Positions 9,228 to 18,730 of a stretch of DNA of 64,000 nucleotides are shown here, piece after piece. Source of the stretch: an uncultured Sediminibacterium sp. Lineage in GTDB: Bacteria; Bacteroidota; Bacteroidia; Chitinophagales; Chitinophagaceae. The stretch covers positions 62,001-126,000 of the forward strand of contig NZ_CAMLMJ010000007.1 of NCBI RefSeq assembly GCF_946481145.1. The letters run 5' to 3'. The position numbers and the translations under genes were made by a program. Each line of letters opens with the position of its first letter. Positions within the stretch are counted from its first letter, which is position 1. A model generated the notes under the pieces. It saw only the letters and a program-made list of their open reading frames with translations. It did not search any database and was not told the origin of the DNA.

Positions 9228-9401
9228 GTGAAAACATTCAAAGGCAATAAATCACAGCTACCCCAAAAGACCTGCGCAACCTGCAATCGGCCATTTAGTT
9301 GGCGTAAAAAATGGGAAAAAGTCTGGAATGAAGTGAAATATTGTTCGGACAAATGTCGGAAATTAAAAATATCAGTCAATCCTTATAAACCTGCACCCTG
9401 A
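9228..9401 (+). CDS. DUF2256 small zinc-ribbon-like protein
   Basis: A 57-residue reading frame starting at GTG 9228 and ending at TGA 9399-9401. It reads KTCATCNRPFSWRKKWEK and then VWNEVKYCSDKCRK. The spacing of the two cysteine pairs (CxxC and CxxxC) and the PFxWRKKWEKVWxxVKYCS core are those of the DUF2256 family, short proteins with four cysteines that probably bind zinc. No in-frame ATG is available upstream. In other genomes I recall DUF2256 genes near photolyase/cryptochrome genes; here it precedes the ligase-associated DNA-repair operon by 87 bp. Function is not established. Confidence 0.8.
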   Translation: MKTFKGNKSQLPQKTCATCNRPFSWRKKWEKVWNEVKYCSDKCRKLKISVNPYKPAP

Positions 9402-9488
9402 CTCATACAATCTGATTAAATTTATGAGTATGGCTTTAGTTCAATTATTACAAGTCAGCCTTTTTATTTGCCATTTTAATAACCGGAA

Positions 9489-10502
9489 ATGCCACTAATT
9501 AGTTTTACAGAAAAAGGACTTTACTGTAACCCAGGAGGCTTTTATATTGACCCCTGGCGTCCGGTTGATTTTGCAGTTATTACACATGCACACAGCGATC
9601 ATGCACGCTGGGGTTCTGCACATTATCTATGTCATACAGATACACTGCCAATATTACGTCTAAGACTTGGCAACATCAATGCACAAGCCATAAATTGGGG
9701 TGAATCGCTCTATAAAAACGGCGTAAAAATTTCCTTGCATCCTGCCGGACATATCATTGGCTCTTCACAAATACGTCTTGAATATAAAGGTGAAATATGT
9801 GTCGTTAGTGGTGATTATAAAACAGAACCCGATGGTATCAGCGGTAGCTTTGAAGCGGTACCCTGCCATACATTCATTACAGAATCCACTTTTGCATTAC
9901 CCATTTATCAATGGGAACCACAACAAAAAATGTTCGACAAAATCGGGCAATGGATTAGTCAAAATCAGGAAAATAATAAAGTCAGTATACTGGTCGCCTA
10001 CAGCTTAGGAAAGGCACAAAGAATTTTGCAGGCGATAAGTCCTGTTACGGATAAAATTTTTGTACATGGTGCTATCTGGAACACACATAAGGCTTTACAG
10101 GATCATGGCATTTCACTTCCTCATGTACAAAAAGTTACACCAGAAATGCCCAAAGCAACATTTAGCAAATCAGTTATCATAGCCCCACCAGGCGCTCTTG
10201 AAAGTAGCTGGATGAAGAAATTTCAACCATACTCCACTGCTGTATGTAGTGGTTGGATGCAGGTAAGGGGAAACTTTAGAAGAAATAATACAGATGCAGG
10301 ATTTGCTTTAAGTGATCATGCCGACTGGAACGGATTACTTGCAGCTATTAATGCGACTGGTGCTTCAAAAGTTTTTGTAACACATGGTTTTCAGTCGGTA
10401 TTAAGTCGCTATCTAAATGAAAAAGGTATTGAGGCCGCAGAAGTTAAAACAGCTTATGGAGAGGAAGATATATTACTCAAAGAAAACCATGATGGAATAT
10501 GA
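9489..10502 (+). CDS. Ligase-associated DNA exonuclease
   Basis: A 337-residue metallo-beta-lactamase/beta-CASP protein of the group annotated as ligase-associated DNA exonuclease. The zinc site is visible as THAHSDHARWG (residues 32-42), HPAGHIIGS, SGDYKTEPDG and LSDHADWNG. Relatives resemble SNM1/Pso2 and CPSF73-type nucleases and are thought to process DNA ends before ligation. It is the first gene of a five-gene operon, and its stop overlaps the ligase start by four bases (ATGA). Gene order and overlap strongly support a shared repair role. The start is preceded by a short AT-rich leader and no convincing Shine-Dalgarno. Confidence 0.9.
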   Translation: MPLISFTEKGLYCNPGGFYIDPWRPVDFAVITHAHSDHARWGSAHYLCHTDTLPILRLRLGNINAQAINWGESLYKNGVKISLHPAGHIIGSSQIRLEYKGEICVVSGDYKTEPDGISGSFEAVPCHTFITESTFALPIYQWEPQQKMFDKIGQWISQNQENNKVSILVAYSLGKAQRILQAISPVTDKIFVHGAIWNTHKALQDHGISLPHVQKVTPEMPKATFSKSVIIAPPGALESSWMKKFQPYSTAVCSGWMQVRGNFRRNNTDAGFALSDHADWNGLLAAINATGASKVFVTHGFQSVLSRYLNEKGIEAAEVKTAYGEEDILLKENHDGI

Positions 10503-12097
10503 AAGCATTTGCATCATTGGTAAGAGAATTGGGCAGTTCTTCAGGCACAAACGAAAAACTACAGGCACTTTCTGCCTATTTTTCTACCGCAGCTTCAAAA
10601 GACAAAGTATGGGTTATTGCCTTATTCACAGGTAGAAGACCTAAACGAACTGTTACCACTACACAACTCAAACAATGGTGCGTCGAAATAACGGATATCA
10701 AAGAATGGCTGTTTGAAGAGTGTTATCATACGGTAGGTGATCTTGCCGAAACAATTGGCTTACTCATCTCTGCGCCTGAATTAGATAAGGAAAGTCTACC
10801 ATTATATCATTATGTTGAAGCCCTTATTGATTTACAAAGTAAGGATGAAGCGGACAAAAAATCTTTCATTACAAACGCCTGGTCATTATTATCGAAAGAT
10901 GAATTATTTGTGTTCAATAAATTAATTACAGGAGGATTTCGGATTGGCATCTCACAAAAAATGATGGTAAATGCCTTATCGAAATTAACTAAAACCGATG
11001 CCTCTTTGATTGCTCATAGGATCAGTGGAAATTGGGATCCGCAGCAGATGACTTTTGAATCATTGGTATTAGAAGGTAATACAGCTACTGATTTCTCAAA
11101 GCCATATCCTTTTTACTTAGCTCATGCACTGGATAAATCATTGGAAGAATTAGGTGCTCCGGGTGAATGGTTAGCAGAATGGAAATGGGATGGTATACGT
11201 GGACAGATTATTAAAAGGAATGGTGAACATTATGTATGGAGCCGCGGAGAAGAATTAATGACCGATAAATTTCCCGAGTACCATGCATTTGCTGCACAGT
11301 TGCCCGAAGGAACTGTATTAGATGGAGAAATAATGCCCGCAAAAGATGGTGTACCCCTTCCCTTTAGTGTTTTACAGACCAGGATAGGAAGAAAAAGCAT
11401 CAGTAAAAAACAACTCCAGGAAGCACCTGTTGCATTTTTCGCCTACGATATATTAGAATGGGAGGGAAATGACATAAGACATTTACCTACTGCAGAAAGA
11501 AGAAAATACCTTGAAGCATTACTACAAAAATTTGCCGGCAGCCCTACCCTTTTACTTTCTGAAGCCATTGCATTTACCAATTGGCAGGAATTATTAGCAA
11601 TCAGAGCTAATGCAAGAAATAAAGCTGCTGAAGGACTAATGCTTAAAAGAAAATCTGGCAGCTACCAGGTGGGTAGAAAAACAGGGGATTGGTGGAAATG
11701 GAAAATAGATCCATTAACCATTGATGCAGTTATGATTTATGCCCAAAAAGGACATGGAAGAAGAAGCAACCTGTATACGGATTATACATTCGCTGTAAGA
11801 GATGGCGATAAATTGGTAAGTTTTACAAAAGCCTATTCCGGACTCACAGATAAAGAATTTGCTTTAGTAGATGCTTTTGTAAAAAACAATGCCATTGAAA
11901 AATTCGGGCCTGTAAGAACAGTTAAACCGGAACTTGTTTTCGAAATTGCATTTGAAGGAATTGCAACTTCCAACAGGCATAAGAGTGGAGTAGCGCTACG
12001 GTTCCCAAGAATAAACAGGTGGCGGAAAGATAAAAAACCTGATGAAATCAATACTTTAGACGACTTAAAACAGCTACTGGCTGTATACGGAAAATGA
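10499..12097 (+). CDS. ATP-dependent DNA ligase
   Basis: A 532-residue ATP-dependent ligase of the bacterial LigB/LigC-like class, separate from the NAD-dependent replicative enzyme. The N-terminal DNA-binding domain (about 1-200) contains GGFRIGISQKMM. The adenylating Lys229 lies in AEWKWDGIRGQ (motif I), and later nucleotidyltransferase motifs include GTVLDGEIM (III), AFFAYDILEW (IIIa), EGLMLKR (IV) and WWKWKIDP (V). The OB domain ends near residue 525 with GVALRFPRINRWR. It seals nicks after end processing. It overlaps the exonuclease upstream and the helicase downstream by four bases each, implying translational coupling. Confidence 0.95.
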   Translation: MKAFASLVRELGSSSGTNEKLQALSAYFSTAASKDKVWVIALFTGRRPKRTVTTTQLKQWCVEITDIKEWLFEECYHTVGDLAETIGLLISAPELDKESLPLYHYVEALIDLQSKDEADKKSFITNAWSLLSKDELFVFNKLITGGFRIGISQKMMVNALSKLTKTDASLIAHRISGNWDPQQMTFESLVLEGNTATDFSKPYPFYLAHALDKSLEELGAPGEWLAEWKWDGIRGQIIKRNGEHYVWSRGEELMTDKFPEYHAFAAQLPEGTVLDGEIMPAKDGVPLPFSVLQTRIGRKSISKKQLQEAPVAFFAYDILEWEGNDIRHLPTAERRKYLEALLQKFAGSPTLLLSEAIAFTNWQELLAIRANARNKAAEGLMLKRKSGSYQVGRKTGDWWKWKIDPLTIDAVMIYAQKGHGRRSNLYTDYTFAVRDGDKLVSFTKAYSGLTDKEFALVDAFVKNNAIEKFGPVRTVKPELVFEIAFEGIATSNRHKSGVALRFPRINRWRKDKKPDEINTLDDLKQLLAVYGK

Positions 12098-14559
12098 AGC
12101 TCCAACAAACACCTGGTTATAAAATAATATCTGCATGGTTGTCTTCTAAAGGACATAAGCCTTTTGCATTTCAGGAAGAAACATGGAAGCATATAATACA
12201 AGGTGAAAGCGGGTTGGTAAATGCACCGACTGGTTGTGGTAAAACATTTTCTGTTTTTTTTGGTGCCCTCATCAATTATATCAATCAACACCCAACAGAT
12301 TTTCGCTCCGTTAAAAAGAATGGATTACAACTATTATGGGTAACCCCGCTAAGGGCACTTGCAAAAGATATATCACGTGCAATGCAGGAAGCTTTACGTG
12401 AAATTGATGTTCCCTGGCAGGTTGGTGTTCGTAATGGCGATACTGATACCGCTGAAAGACAGCGTCAAAAACGAAATATGCCGGAGGTATTGATTATTAC
12501 ACCAGAAAGCCTGCATTTACTGTTAGCACAAAAAGGATATCCGGATGTTTTTAAAACCCTGCAAATAATCGCCATTGATGAATGGCATGAGTTATTAGGG
12601 GGTAAAAGAGGCGTATTGGTTGAGCTTGCTATTTCGCGTTTAGCCGCTCTTTCCAAAATAAATAAGCAAAAACTTTCTCTATGGGGTATCAGTGCAACTA
12701 TCGGGAACCTTGAACAAGCCAAAGATGTTTTGTTATCACCCTTAAAGAAAAAAGGAGTAATTGTACGAGCACAGGTAGAAAAGCAAATTGAAATAAAATC
12801 GATTATTCCGGATGAAATAGAAAAGTACCCCTGGGCCGGTCACCTTGGTATAAAACTGGCTCACCAAATTGTACCCATCATTGAAGAAAGCAATACCACT
12901 TTGATTTTTATCAATACGCGGGGCATGACAGAAACCTGGTATCAGACACTATTAACTGTTGCCCCTCAACTTGCTGGCGCTATAGCTCTGCACCATGGAA
13001 GTATTGAACAGGAGTTAAGGGAATGGGTGGAAGACGCTTTACATACACAAAAATTAAAAGCAGTTGTTTGTACGGCCAGTCTTGATTTGGGGGTTGACTT
13101 CCGTCCTGTAGATACTGTAATACAAGTCGGGTCGCCCAAAGGGGTTGCCCGTTTTTTACAGCGTGCCGGAAGAAGTGGCCATGGACCGGGTGAAGTGAGC
13201 CGTATATTTTTTCTTCCAACCCATTCACTAGAACTGGTAGAAGCAGCGGCATTAAAAGCTGCCACAAAAACAAATGTTATTGAAAGTCGCGAACCTGTTT
13301 TACTTGCCTATGATGTTCTCTTACAATACCTCTGCACCCTTGCCATCAGCGAAGGTTTTAGGCCAAATGAAATATTGGAAGAAATAAAAAGTACTTATTG
13401 CTTTGCCGATATACAGGAGCAGGAATGGCAAGACACCCTACTTCATATAACCCAGGGCGGCACCGCACTTCAGCAATATGATGAATACAGGAAAGTAGAA
13501 ATCATCAATGGCATTTATAGCATAACAAGCCGAAGAATAGCTATGCGCCATCGGATGCATATTGGTACCATTGTAAGCGATGCCATGCTGAAAGTAAAAC
13601 TGATGAATGGCAAATTCATTGGTGTAATTGAAGAGTGGTTTATCAGCAGATTAGAACCGGGAACTGTATTTACACTTGCTGGCCGCAATTTGGAGTTGAT
13701 CGGCATCAAGGAAATGACGGTGACTGTAAAACCTTCTAATTCAAAAAAAACGATCGTACCAAGTTGGATGGGTGGTCGTATGCCTTTAAGTGCTAATCTC
13801 GGGCTAATGTTACGCAAAACATTCGACCGGGCACTTCTTGCTAAGGCTGATGAACCAGAATTATTGGCACTTGCACCATTATTTGAATTGCAGGAATCTT
13901 TGTCACATATTCCAAAAGAAAATGAGCTACTGATAGAGCAAATTGAAACCAAAGATGGTTTTCATTTATTTGTATACCCGTTTGAAGGCCGGCTTGTTCA
14001 TGAAGCAATGGCAGCATTGCTCGCCTGGCGCATGAGCAGATTAATGCCCATTACTTTTTCTTTTGTGATGAATGATTATGGTTTTGAACTCCTGAGTGAT
14101 CAGCCTATTCCGTTAGATGACAGCAATGTAAAAGAATTATTCAGTACCGATAATTTATTACAGGATATCACCCAAAGCGTGAACTCCATTGAAATGGCCA
14201 AAAGAAAGTTCAGGGATATTGCCGTTATAGGCGGATTAATATTTCAAGGGTTTCCGGGTGAACAGAAAAAAGCGAGGCATTTGCAGTCATCTGCATCTTT
14301 ACTATTTAAGGTGTTCAGTGATTATGAGCCGAATAATCTTTTACTTAGACAGGCTTACCAGGAAGTGTTCGACCAGCAGATGGAAGAAATAAGACTAAGA
14401 AATGCCTTAAACAGGATTGTACATGGAAAAATTATCCTTCAATTTCCTAAACAACTTACCCCATTCTGTTTTCCCATAAAGGTAGACAGCATGCGTGAAA
14501 ATATGTCGTCTGAACAATTAGAAGACAGGGTAAGGCGGATGCAACAACAACTTCTCTGA
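12094..14559 (+). CDS. Ligase-associated DEXH-box helicase (Lhr-like)
   Basis: An 821-residue superfamily 2 helicase of the Lhr-Core type. Helicase motifs in order are NAPTGCGKTFS (Walker A), TPLRALAKD (Ia), ITPESLHLLL, IDEWHELLGGKRG (DEWH box), WGISATIG (motif III), TASLDLGVDF (V) and QRAGRSGHGPG (VI). These are followed by the winged-helix and Lhr-specific C-terminal region (about 400-815). Lhr-Core enzymes are ATP-driven 3'-to-5' translocases active on RNA:DNA and DNA duplexes. Genes for a ligase, an MBL exonuclease and a PdeM nuclease lie on both sides. No damage to any motif is seen. Confidence 0.95.
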   Translation: MKLQQTPGYKIISAWLSSKGHKPFAFQEETWKHIIQGESGLVNAPTGCGKTFSVFFGALINYINQHPTDFRSVKKNGLQLLWVTPLRALAKDISRAMQEALREIDVPWQVGVRNGDTDTAERQRQKRNMPEVLIITPESLHLLLAQKGYPDVFKTLQIIAIDEWHELLGGKRGVLVELAISRLAALSKINKQKLSLWGISATIGNLEQAKDVLLSPLKKKGVIVRAQVEKQIEIKSIIPDEIEKYPWAGHLGIKLAHQIVPIIEESNTTLIFINTRGMTETWYQTLLTVAPQLAGAIALHHGSIEQELREWVEDALHTQKLKAVVCTASLDLGVDFRPVDTVIQVGSPKGVARFLQRAGRSGHGPGEVSRIFFLPTHSLELVEAAALKAATKTNVIESREPVLLAYDVLLQYLCTLAISEGFRPNEILEEIKSTYCFADIQEQEWQDTLLHITQGGTALQQYDEYRKVEIINGIYSITSRRIAMRHRMHIGTIVSDAMLKVKLMNGKFIGVIEEWFISRLEPGTVFTLAGRNLELIGIKEMTVTVKPSNSKKTIVPSWMGGRMPLSANLGLMLRKTFDRALLAKADEPELLALAPLFELQESLSHIPKENELLIEQIETKDGFHLFVYPFEGRLVHEAMAALLAWRMSRLMPITFSFVMNDYGFELLSDQPIPLDDSNVKELFSTDNLLQDITQSVNSIEMAKRKFRDIAVIGGLIFQGFPGEQKKARHLQSSASLLFKVFSDYEPNNLLLRQAYQEVFDQQMEEIRLRNALNRIVHGKIILQFPKQLTPFCFPIKVDSMRENMSSEQLEDRVRRMQQQLL

Positions 14560-14578
14560 TCAATCACATCTTCCCCAT

Positions 14579-14586
14579 TATCTTTG
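14579..14586 (+). promoter_or_regulatory. Internal -7 promoter-like element before pdeM
   Basis: TATCTTTG matches TAnnTTTG and ends eight bases before the pdeM ATG, in the only real gap (35 bp) inside the repair operon. It suggests a secondary promoter for the last two genes; no strong -33 box is seen. Confidence 0.45.
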
Positions 14587-14594
14587 CAAACTTC

Positions 14595-15248
14595 ATGACA
14601 GCCCCTGTTTTACATACTTTACGTGAACAACATTTCTGGTTATCGCCAGAAAGGGTTTTGTTTTGGGAGGAAGAAAAAATATTGATTGTTGCCGATCTGC
14701 ATTTTGGCAAGACCGGACATTTCAGAAAAAGCGGCATTGCTGTTCCTCAATCTGTGTATCAGCAGGATTTGCAACGATTATTTCACCAGATCAGTTTTTT
14801 TAAACCTGATAAAGTATTAATAGTTGGCGACTTTTTCCATAGCCTGCAAAACAGGGAAATGGACTTCTTTCTTAAGTGGAGAAATGATCTTCAATCTCTT
14901 CCTTTTATCCTCGTACAAGGTAATCACGATATCCTTCGAAAAGAGTGGTACCAGGAGGCAGCGATTGATCTGCTGGATCAATATCATTCGAAATCTTTCC
15001 TTTTTATTCATGACGATGCTGATTTTGATGGTACTGAGGATTTGTTTGTTTTTTCAGGACATCTTCATCCTGGATGTATAATCAGAGGGGCTGGCAAACA
15101 ATCATTGCGTTTTCCGTGTTTTTATTTTACCGACAGGAATTGTATACTTCCCGCTTTTAGTCATTTTTCTGGTTTGGCAATTGTTGAACCAAAGAAAAAG
15201 GATCATGTTTTTGCCATTGTGAATCAGTCAATCATAAAGATTCAATGA
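14595..15248 (+). CDS. pdeM: Ligase-associated DNA damage response endonuclease PdeM
   Basis: A 217-residue calcineurin-like metallophosphoesterase. Its metal-binding motifs are complete and in family order: IVADLHFGKTGHFR (DxH), LIVGDFFHS (GDxxHS), VQGNHDIL (GNHD) and FSGHLHPG (GHxHP). PdeM-type proteins are manganese-dependent phosphodiesterases, or single-strand DNA endonucleases, coded with LigB/Lhr/exonuclease. The gene follows the helicase after 35 bp and overlaps the deacetylase-like gene by four bases, so the last two genes are translationally coupled. A promoter-like element in the gap may give separate expression. Confidence 0.93.
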   Translation: MTAPVLHTLREQHFWLSPERVLFWEEEKILIVADLHFGKTGHFRKSGIAVPQSVYQQDLQRLFHQISFFKPDKVLIVGDFFHSLQNREMDFFLKWRNDLQSLPFILVQGNHDILRKEWYQEAAIDLLDQYHSKSFLFIHDDADFDGTEDLFVFSGHLHPGCIIRGAGKQSLRFPCFYFTDRNCILPAFSHFSGLAIVEPKKKDHVFAIVNQSIIKIQ

Positions 15249-16147
15249 TCTACATTGCACACCACCCCATATATGCTCACCCTTTACCAGAAGGACATAG
15301 GTTTCCTATGCTTAAGTATGAACTTATTCCTGGTCAATTATTGCATGAAGGATGCATTACGGAAGAGAATATTTTTGCTCCCCTACCCTGTAAAGAAGAA
15401 ACAATATTACTTACGCATTCTAAGGAATACCTGGATAAGCTGCTCCTACAAACACTCACTGCCTCTGAGCAACGAAAAATCGGTTTCCCACAATCACCTG
15501 CATTAACAGAGAGAGAATTAATAATTACCCAGGGTACGATCGCTTGTTGCTATCATGCTTTAAACAATGGCATTGCGCTTAATATAGCGGGTGGAACGCA
15601 CCATGCATTCAGAGACAGGGGTGAAGGATTTTGTTTATTAAATGACATGGCGGTTGCAGCTAATCATTTGTTATCTGTCAAGCGAGCCAGTAAGATTCTT
15701 ATCATTGATCTCGATGTGCATCAGGGAAATGGCACTGCGAAAATTTTCGAAAACAATGCTTCGGTTTTTACTTTCAGTATGCATGGGGCACATAATTACC
15801 CCTTTCACAAAGAAGTATCTGATCTGGATATTCCATTAGCAGATGGTATTACAGGAAAAGAATATTTAGCTTTATTGCACAAGCATCTTCCACACTTAAT
15901 CGAAACAGTAAAACCTGATTTTGCATTTTACTTATCAGGTGTGGATATTCTCGAAACGGATAAGTTTGGAAAATTAAAAGTTAGTCTCAACGAATGCAAA
16001 GAACGCGATGAGTTTGTTTTCACATTACTACGCGATAAAAAAATACCAGTAACTGTTGCAATGGGTGGCGGCTACTCGCCTAATGTATTAACCATTGTTG
16101 AAGCACATTGTAACACTTTCAGACTTGCTGCTGCTATGTATCAATAA
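15245..16147 (+). CDS. Histone deacetylase-fold amidohydrolase
   Basis: A 300-residue protein of the arginase/deacetylase fold (HDAC/AcuC/APAH family). The active site appears intact: the tandem His pair in GGTHHAFRDRGEGFC, the zinc ligands Asp and His in IIDLDVHQGNG, and the third ligand Asp in LSGVDILETD, then the MGGGYSPN loop near the C-terminus. Such enzymes hydrolyse acetyl-lysine, acetylpolyamines or related amides; the substrate here is not known. It overlaps pdeM by four bases, placing it in the ligase-repair operon, an association worth attention. It ends 12 bp from the convergent DUF5916 gene. Confidence 0.88.
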   Translation: MIYIAHHPIYAHPLPEGHRFPMLKYELIPGQLLHEGCITEENIFAPLPCKEETILLTHSKEYLDKLLLQTLTASEQRKIGFPQSPALTERELIITQGTIACCYHALNNGIALNIAGGTHHAFRDRGEGFCLLNDMAVAANHLLSVKRASKILIIDLDVHQGNGTAKIFENNASVFTFSMHGAHNYPFHKEVSDLDIPLADGITGKEYLALLHKHLPHLIETVKPDFAFYLSGVDILETDKFGKLKVSLNECKERDEFVFTLLRDKKIPVTVAMGGGYSPNVLTIVEAHCNTFRLAAAMYQ

Positions 16148-16159
16148 CAGGTTGGCCGA

Positions 16160-18622
16160 TTAACTTTCTTTTTTTCTTTTTTGCAGACTCAGGTAATCAA
16201 TGAAATAGATGAGCCTGAAGGTAATTTCATTACCATGTGGTTGCTGAAATACCTGTCTGAAATTATTCAGGTAATTTTTGTTTGAGGCACCTGAAATCGG
16301 GAAATCGGTACCCAGCCAGTTTTTCCAGCCAATTACAAACCTGCTGCCATATTTGAAATCCCAAGTATAAAACATATCGAGGTTAAATGCATTAAAATTC
16401 TGGTCATAGCCATTTACGTATGGTCTGGGTGTTAACCACCCATCGGCTGTTACGTTATGAAAGCTCTGGTAAATTACTTTGCTCCAATAATGTCTTCCAC
16501 GAAGTGTAAGATTCATTCGTGGTGTGAAATTGTAGATCCCATTAATCAATGTAGTGAAATTGGTAATTTTTCGTCTGCCTGCAATCGGCTCTCCACCTGC
16601 ATCGCGATAAGCATAACCAAATTGTCCATTGTCTATATCGCGTCGAAGTTCAAGATCAAGACTAAAATGCTCGTTGAACCGGTAACGTTGTCCGATAGTA
16701 GCTGCAAAATATGGATCATTAGGAATAGGAGATTCGGCAAATCCGAGATTAAACCTAAAAAAATATCTTTTTCTGCTATCACTGCTTCCGCTTGCACTGG
16801 TAAACCAATAAGGGGTTTTGCGGATCATTCGGCCTGGTGTACGCAAATCGAAATAATCTCTTTGCCAATCGGGTTGCCAGTTAAAGTTGATACTCAGGTC
16901 CCAGAAATTTTTAAAGAACCAGAATGCCCTCGCCTGAATGGTAAAATTGGAGTACGCAAAAGGTTTATACAGATAGGTAGGTGTAAGCGTTAAACTGTAG
17001 TTGTAACTGAGGAATTTTTTTGTGGGTGTAAACTGGTTGTAACTGATTCTTCCCACCGTAGTAACTTCATTTGGTGCCAATAAAAATCCAAGATCATTGG
17101 CATCGTATTTATCTGATTCAACAACGTTCTGAAACAGGTATTGAAGTTTCCCACTTACTTTAGCATAGGATAAAACATGGGTAAAACCACTGTAAGGATC
17201 TTTTCCGGTAATATTACTGAATCGTCCACTCCATTTAAAATTATGCCGGTTGCTTTTATCAAACAGGTTTAAATCTGCCGAGCTCACATTTGCATTTCTT
17301 GCTCCCCCACTTCTCCATACATTGGTATTGGTAAAAGTAAAGGACGACCTGTTAGCCAATGCCTGGTCAAACACCATGATATTATAATTGGTCAAAGGCT
17401 CTGTTTCAACCTGTGTAATGGCTCCTGTCGTTTTGTTCTCAATTTCCGCATACATGGGTGCTGCAAGTGCGTTAAAAATGCCGATACCCAGTTTCTTTTT
17501 ATTTCTTCCGGAAAATTTGGAAGCATTGTATAGTTGTGTGATCCCAGGGTTTGAAATCAGTTTCAGGTTGGGATCATTGTTTACCATGTTCCGTACTGTG
17601 TTATACCCTCCGGGTGTATTACCGACCCTTCTTGAATAAAACAACCCCGCTTTATTAAACAGTTCAATACCTTCTGTAAAAAAGGGTCTATTCTCCTGAA
17701 ACTGCACTTCAAATGGAGATAGATTAAGTACTACGTTATCTGAAATAACCTGTCCAAAATCGGGTACCAATGTGGCATCTAAGGTGAAGCTTTCATTGAT
17801 ACCATATTTAAGGTCCATCCCACCATTTCTCAGGAATTCTGTTTTTGTGGGATTTTTGGCATAGGGAACGATCCTTGTTCCTGCCGTAACATAGGGAAGA
17901 AAAGAGAGTCGCAGAGGTGGTACGATGTTTTTTATCCCGATAACATTTCCGAACTGATTTACAAAACCATTTTGGTTAGGATCTACCTTATTCCAATAGG
18001 AGCTTTCATTGTTTCTGCGGCTGTAGCGTTGAAAATTTATACCCCAGTCTTGTATGTCTTTTTTAGAAAATCGAATAGCTGAATAGGGTATTTTCATTTC
18101 AACCGACCATCCATCTTCCTGCATATGAACCCTGCTTTCCCAAACAGCATCCCATGTATAATCGGAAGGAGGACCAAACTGTGAATTAAGACTGGGTAGT
18201 AGTCTTCCGTCTGATTGCACATTTCTTGAAGTTACCAGGAATTGAAAACCATTTTGGTCGTCGTTATAGGTATCGAGGAATACGCTGAAATAATCTACAT
18301 CATTTCTTTGTTCTCCGTCTCTTGAGGTAAGTTGTTTTCTGATTAGTGTGGGATCATCGTAAAGATATGCGCCTATATAAATTGCCTGATCGTTGTATAA
18401 TACGTGTACAATCGTTTTTTGACTCGCGGGAATACCGAATTGAGGGCTGTTGAGTATGAAGCTGTCTGCCCTTGCAGCATCTTTCCATGCTGATTCTTCC
18501 AGGCGGCCGTCAATTTTGATGTTTGAGTTTATTTTTAAAGCGGCAACAGATCTTTCCTGAGCTTGGGTTGGGGCAATAGAAGTATAGCCCATGAAGGCAA
18601 GCAATATTGTTAATTTTCTCAT
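16160..18622 (-). CDS. DUF5916 / CBM9-like outer-membrane protein
   Basis: An 820-residue secreted protein with signal peptide (about residues 1-21, ending PTQAQ). Residues about 25-225 look like the carbohydrate-binding family 9-like domain (IKIDGRLEESAWKDA, VHVLYNDQAIYIGAYLYD, VEMKIPYSAIRF). The remainder is the DUF5916 region, rich in aromatic beta-strands and probably a beta-barrel (VLNLSPFEVQFQENRPFFTEG, YFFRFNLGFAESP). Bacteroidota carry several of these; their role is unknown, perhaps surface binding or transport of a glycan or peptide. No SusC/D genes accompany it. The gene stands alone, convergent with the repair operon and with no terminator in the 12-bp gap. Confidence 0.8.
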   Translation of the reverse strand: MRKLTILLAFMGYTSIAPTQAQERSVAALKINSNIKIDGRLEESAWKDAARADSFILNSPQFGIPASQKTIVHVLYNDQAIYIGAYLYDDPTLIRKQLTSRDGEQRNDVDYFSVFLDTYNDDQNGFQFLVTSRNVQSDGRLLPSLNSQFGPPSDYTWDAVWESRVHMQEDGWSVEMKIPYSAIRFSKKDIQDWGINFQRYSRRNNESSYWNKVDPNQNGFVNQFGNVIGIKNIVPPLRLSFLPYVTAGTRIVPYAKNPTKTEFLRNGGMDLKYGINESFTLDATLVPDFGQVISDNVVLNLSPFEVQFQENRPFFTEGIELFNKAGLFYSRRVGNTPGGYNTVRNMVNNDPNLKLISNPGITQLYNASKFSGRNKKKLGIGIFNALAAPMYAEIENKTTGAITQVETEPLTNYNIMVFDQALANRSSFTFTNTNVWRSGGARNANVSSADLNLFDKSNRHNFKWSGRFSNITGKDPYSGFTHVLSYAKVSGKLQYLFQNVVESDKYDANDLGFLLAPNEVTTVGRISYNQFTPTKKFLSYNYSLTLTPTYLYKPFAYSNFTIQARAFWFFKNFWDLSINFNWQPDWQRDYFDLRTPGRMIRKTPYWFTSASGSSDSRKRYFFRFNLGFAESPIPNDPYFAATIGQRYRFNEHFSLDLELRRDIDNGQFGYAYRDAGGEPIAGRRKITNFTTLINGIYNFTPRMNLTLRGRHYWSKVIYQSFHNVTADGWLTPRPYVNGYDQNFNAFNLDMFYTWDFKYGSRFVIGWKNWLGTDFPISGASNKNYLNNFRQVFQQPHGNEITFRLIYFIDYLSLQKRKKES

Positions 18623-18682
18623 CTATCGCAAAAATAGTAGATCAACCTTGCTGATCAATTAAATTGTATCAGCGGCAGAAAA

Positions 18683-18712
18683 ATAAACTCCCGGTTGAAG
18701 TTTAACCGGGAG
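18683..18712 (-). terminator. Terminator of the XRE/S24 gene
   Basis: On the minus strand, arms CTCCCGGTT and AACCGGGAG are followed by TTTATTTTT. It lies 19 bases past the stop codon of the repressor gene. Confidence 0.85.
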
Positions 18713-18730
18713 TTTCATTCATCTTAATTA

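Noticed and set aside
12966..13952. Minus-strand frames of about 97-145 codons inside the helicase gene
   Set aside because: They are low-quality shadows of a highly conserved coding sequence, with Ser-rich composition typical of reverse frames.
16457..16993. 178-codon plus-strand frame opposite the DUF5916 gene
   Set aside because: No recognisable domain, no promoter, and it lies wholly inside a supported gene.
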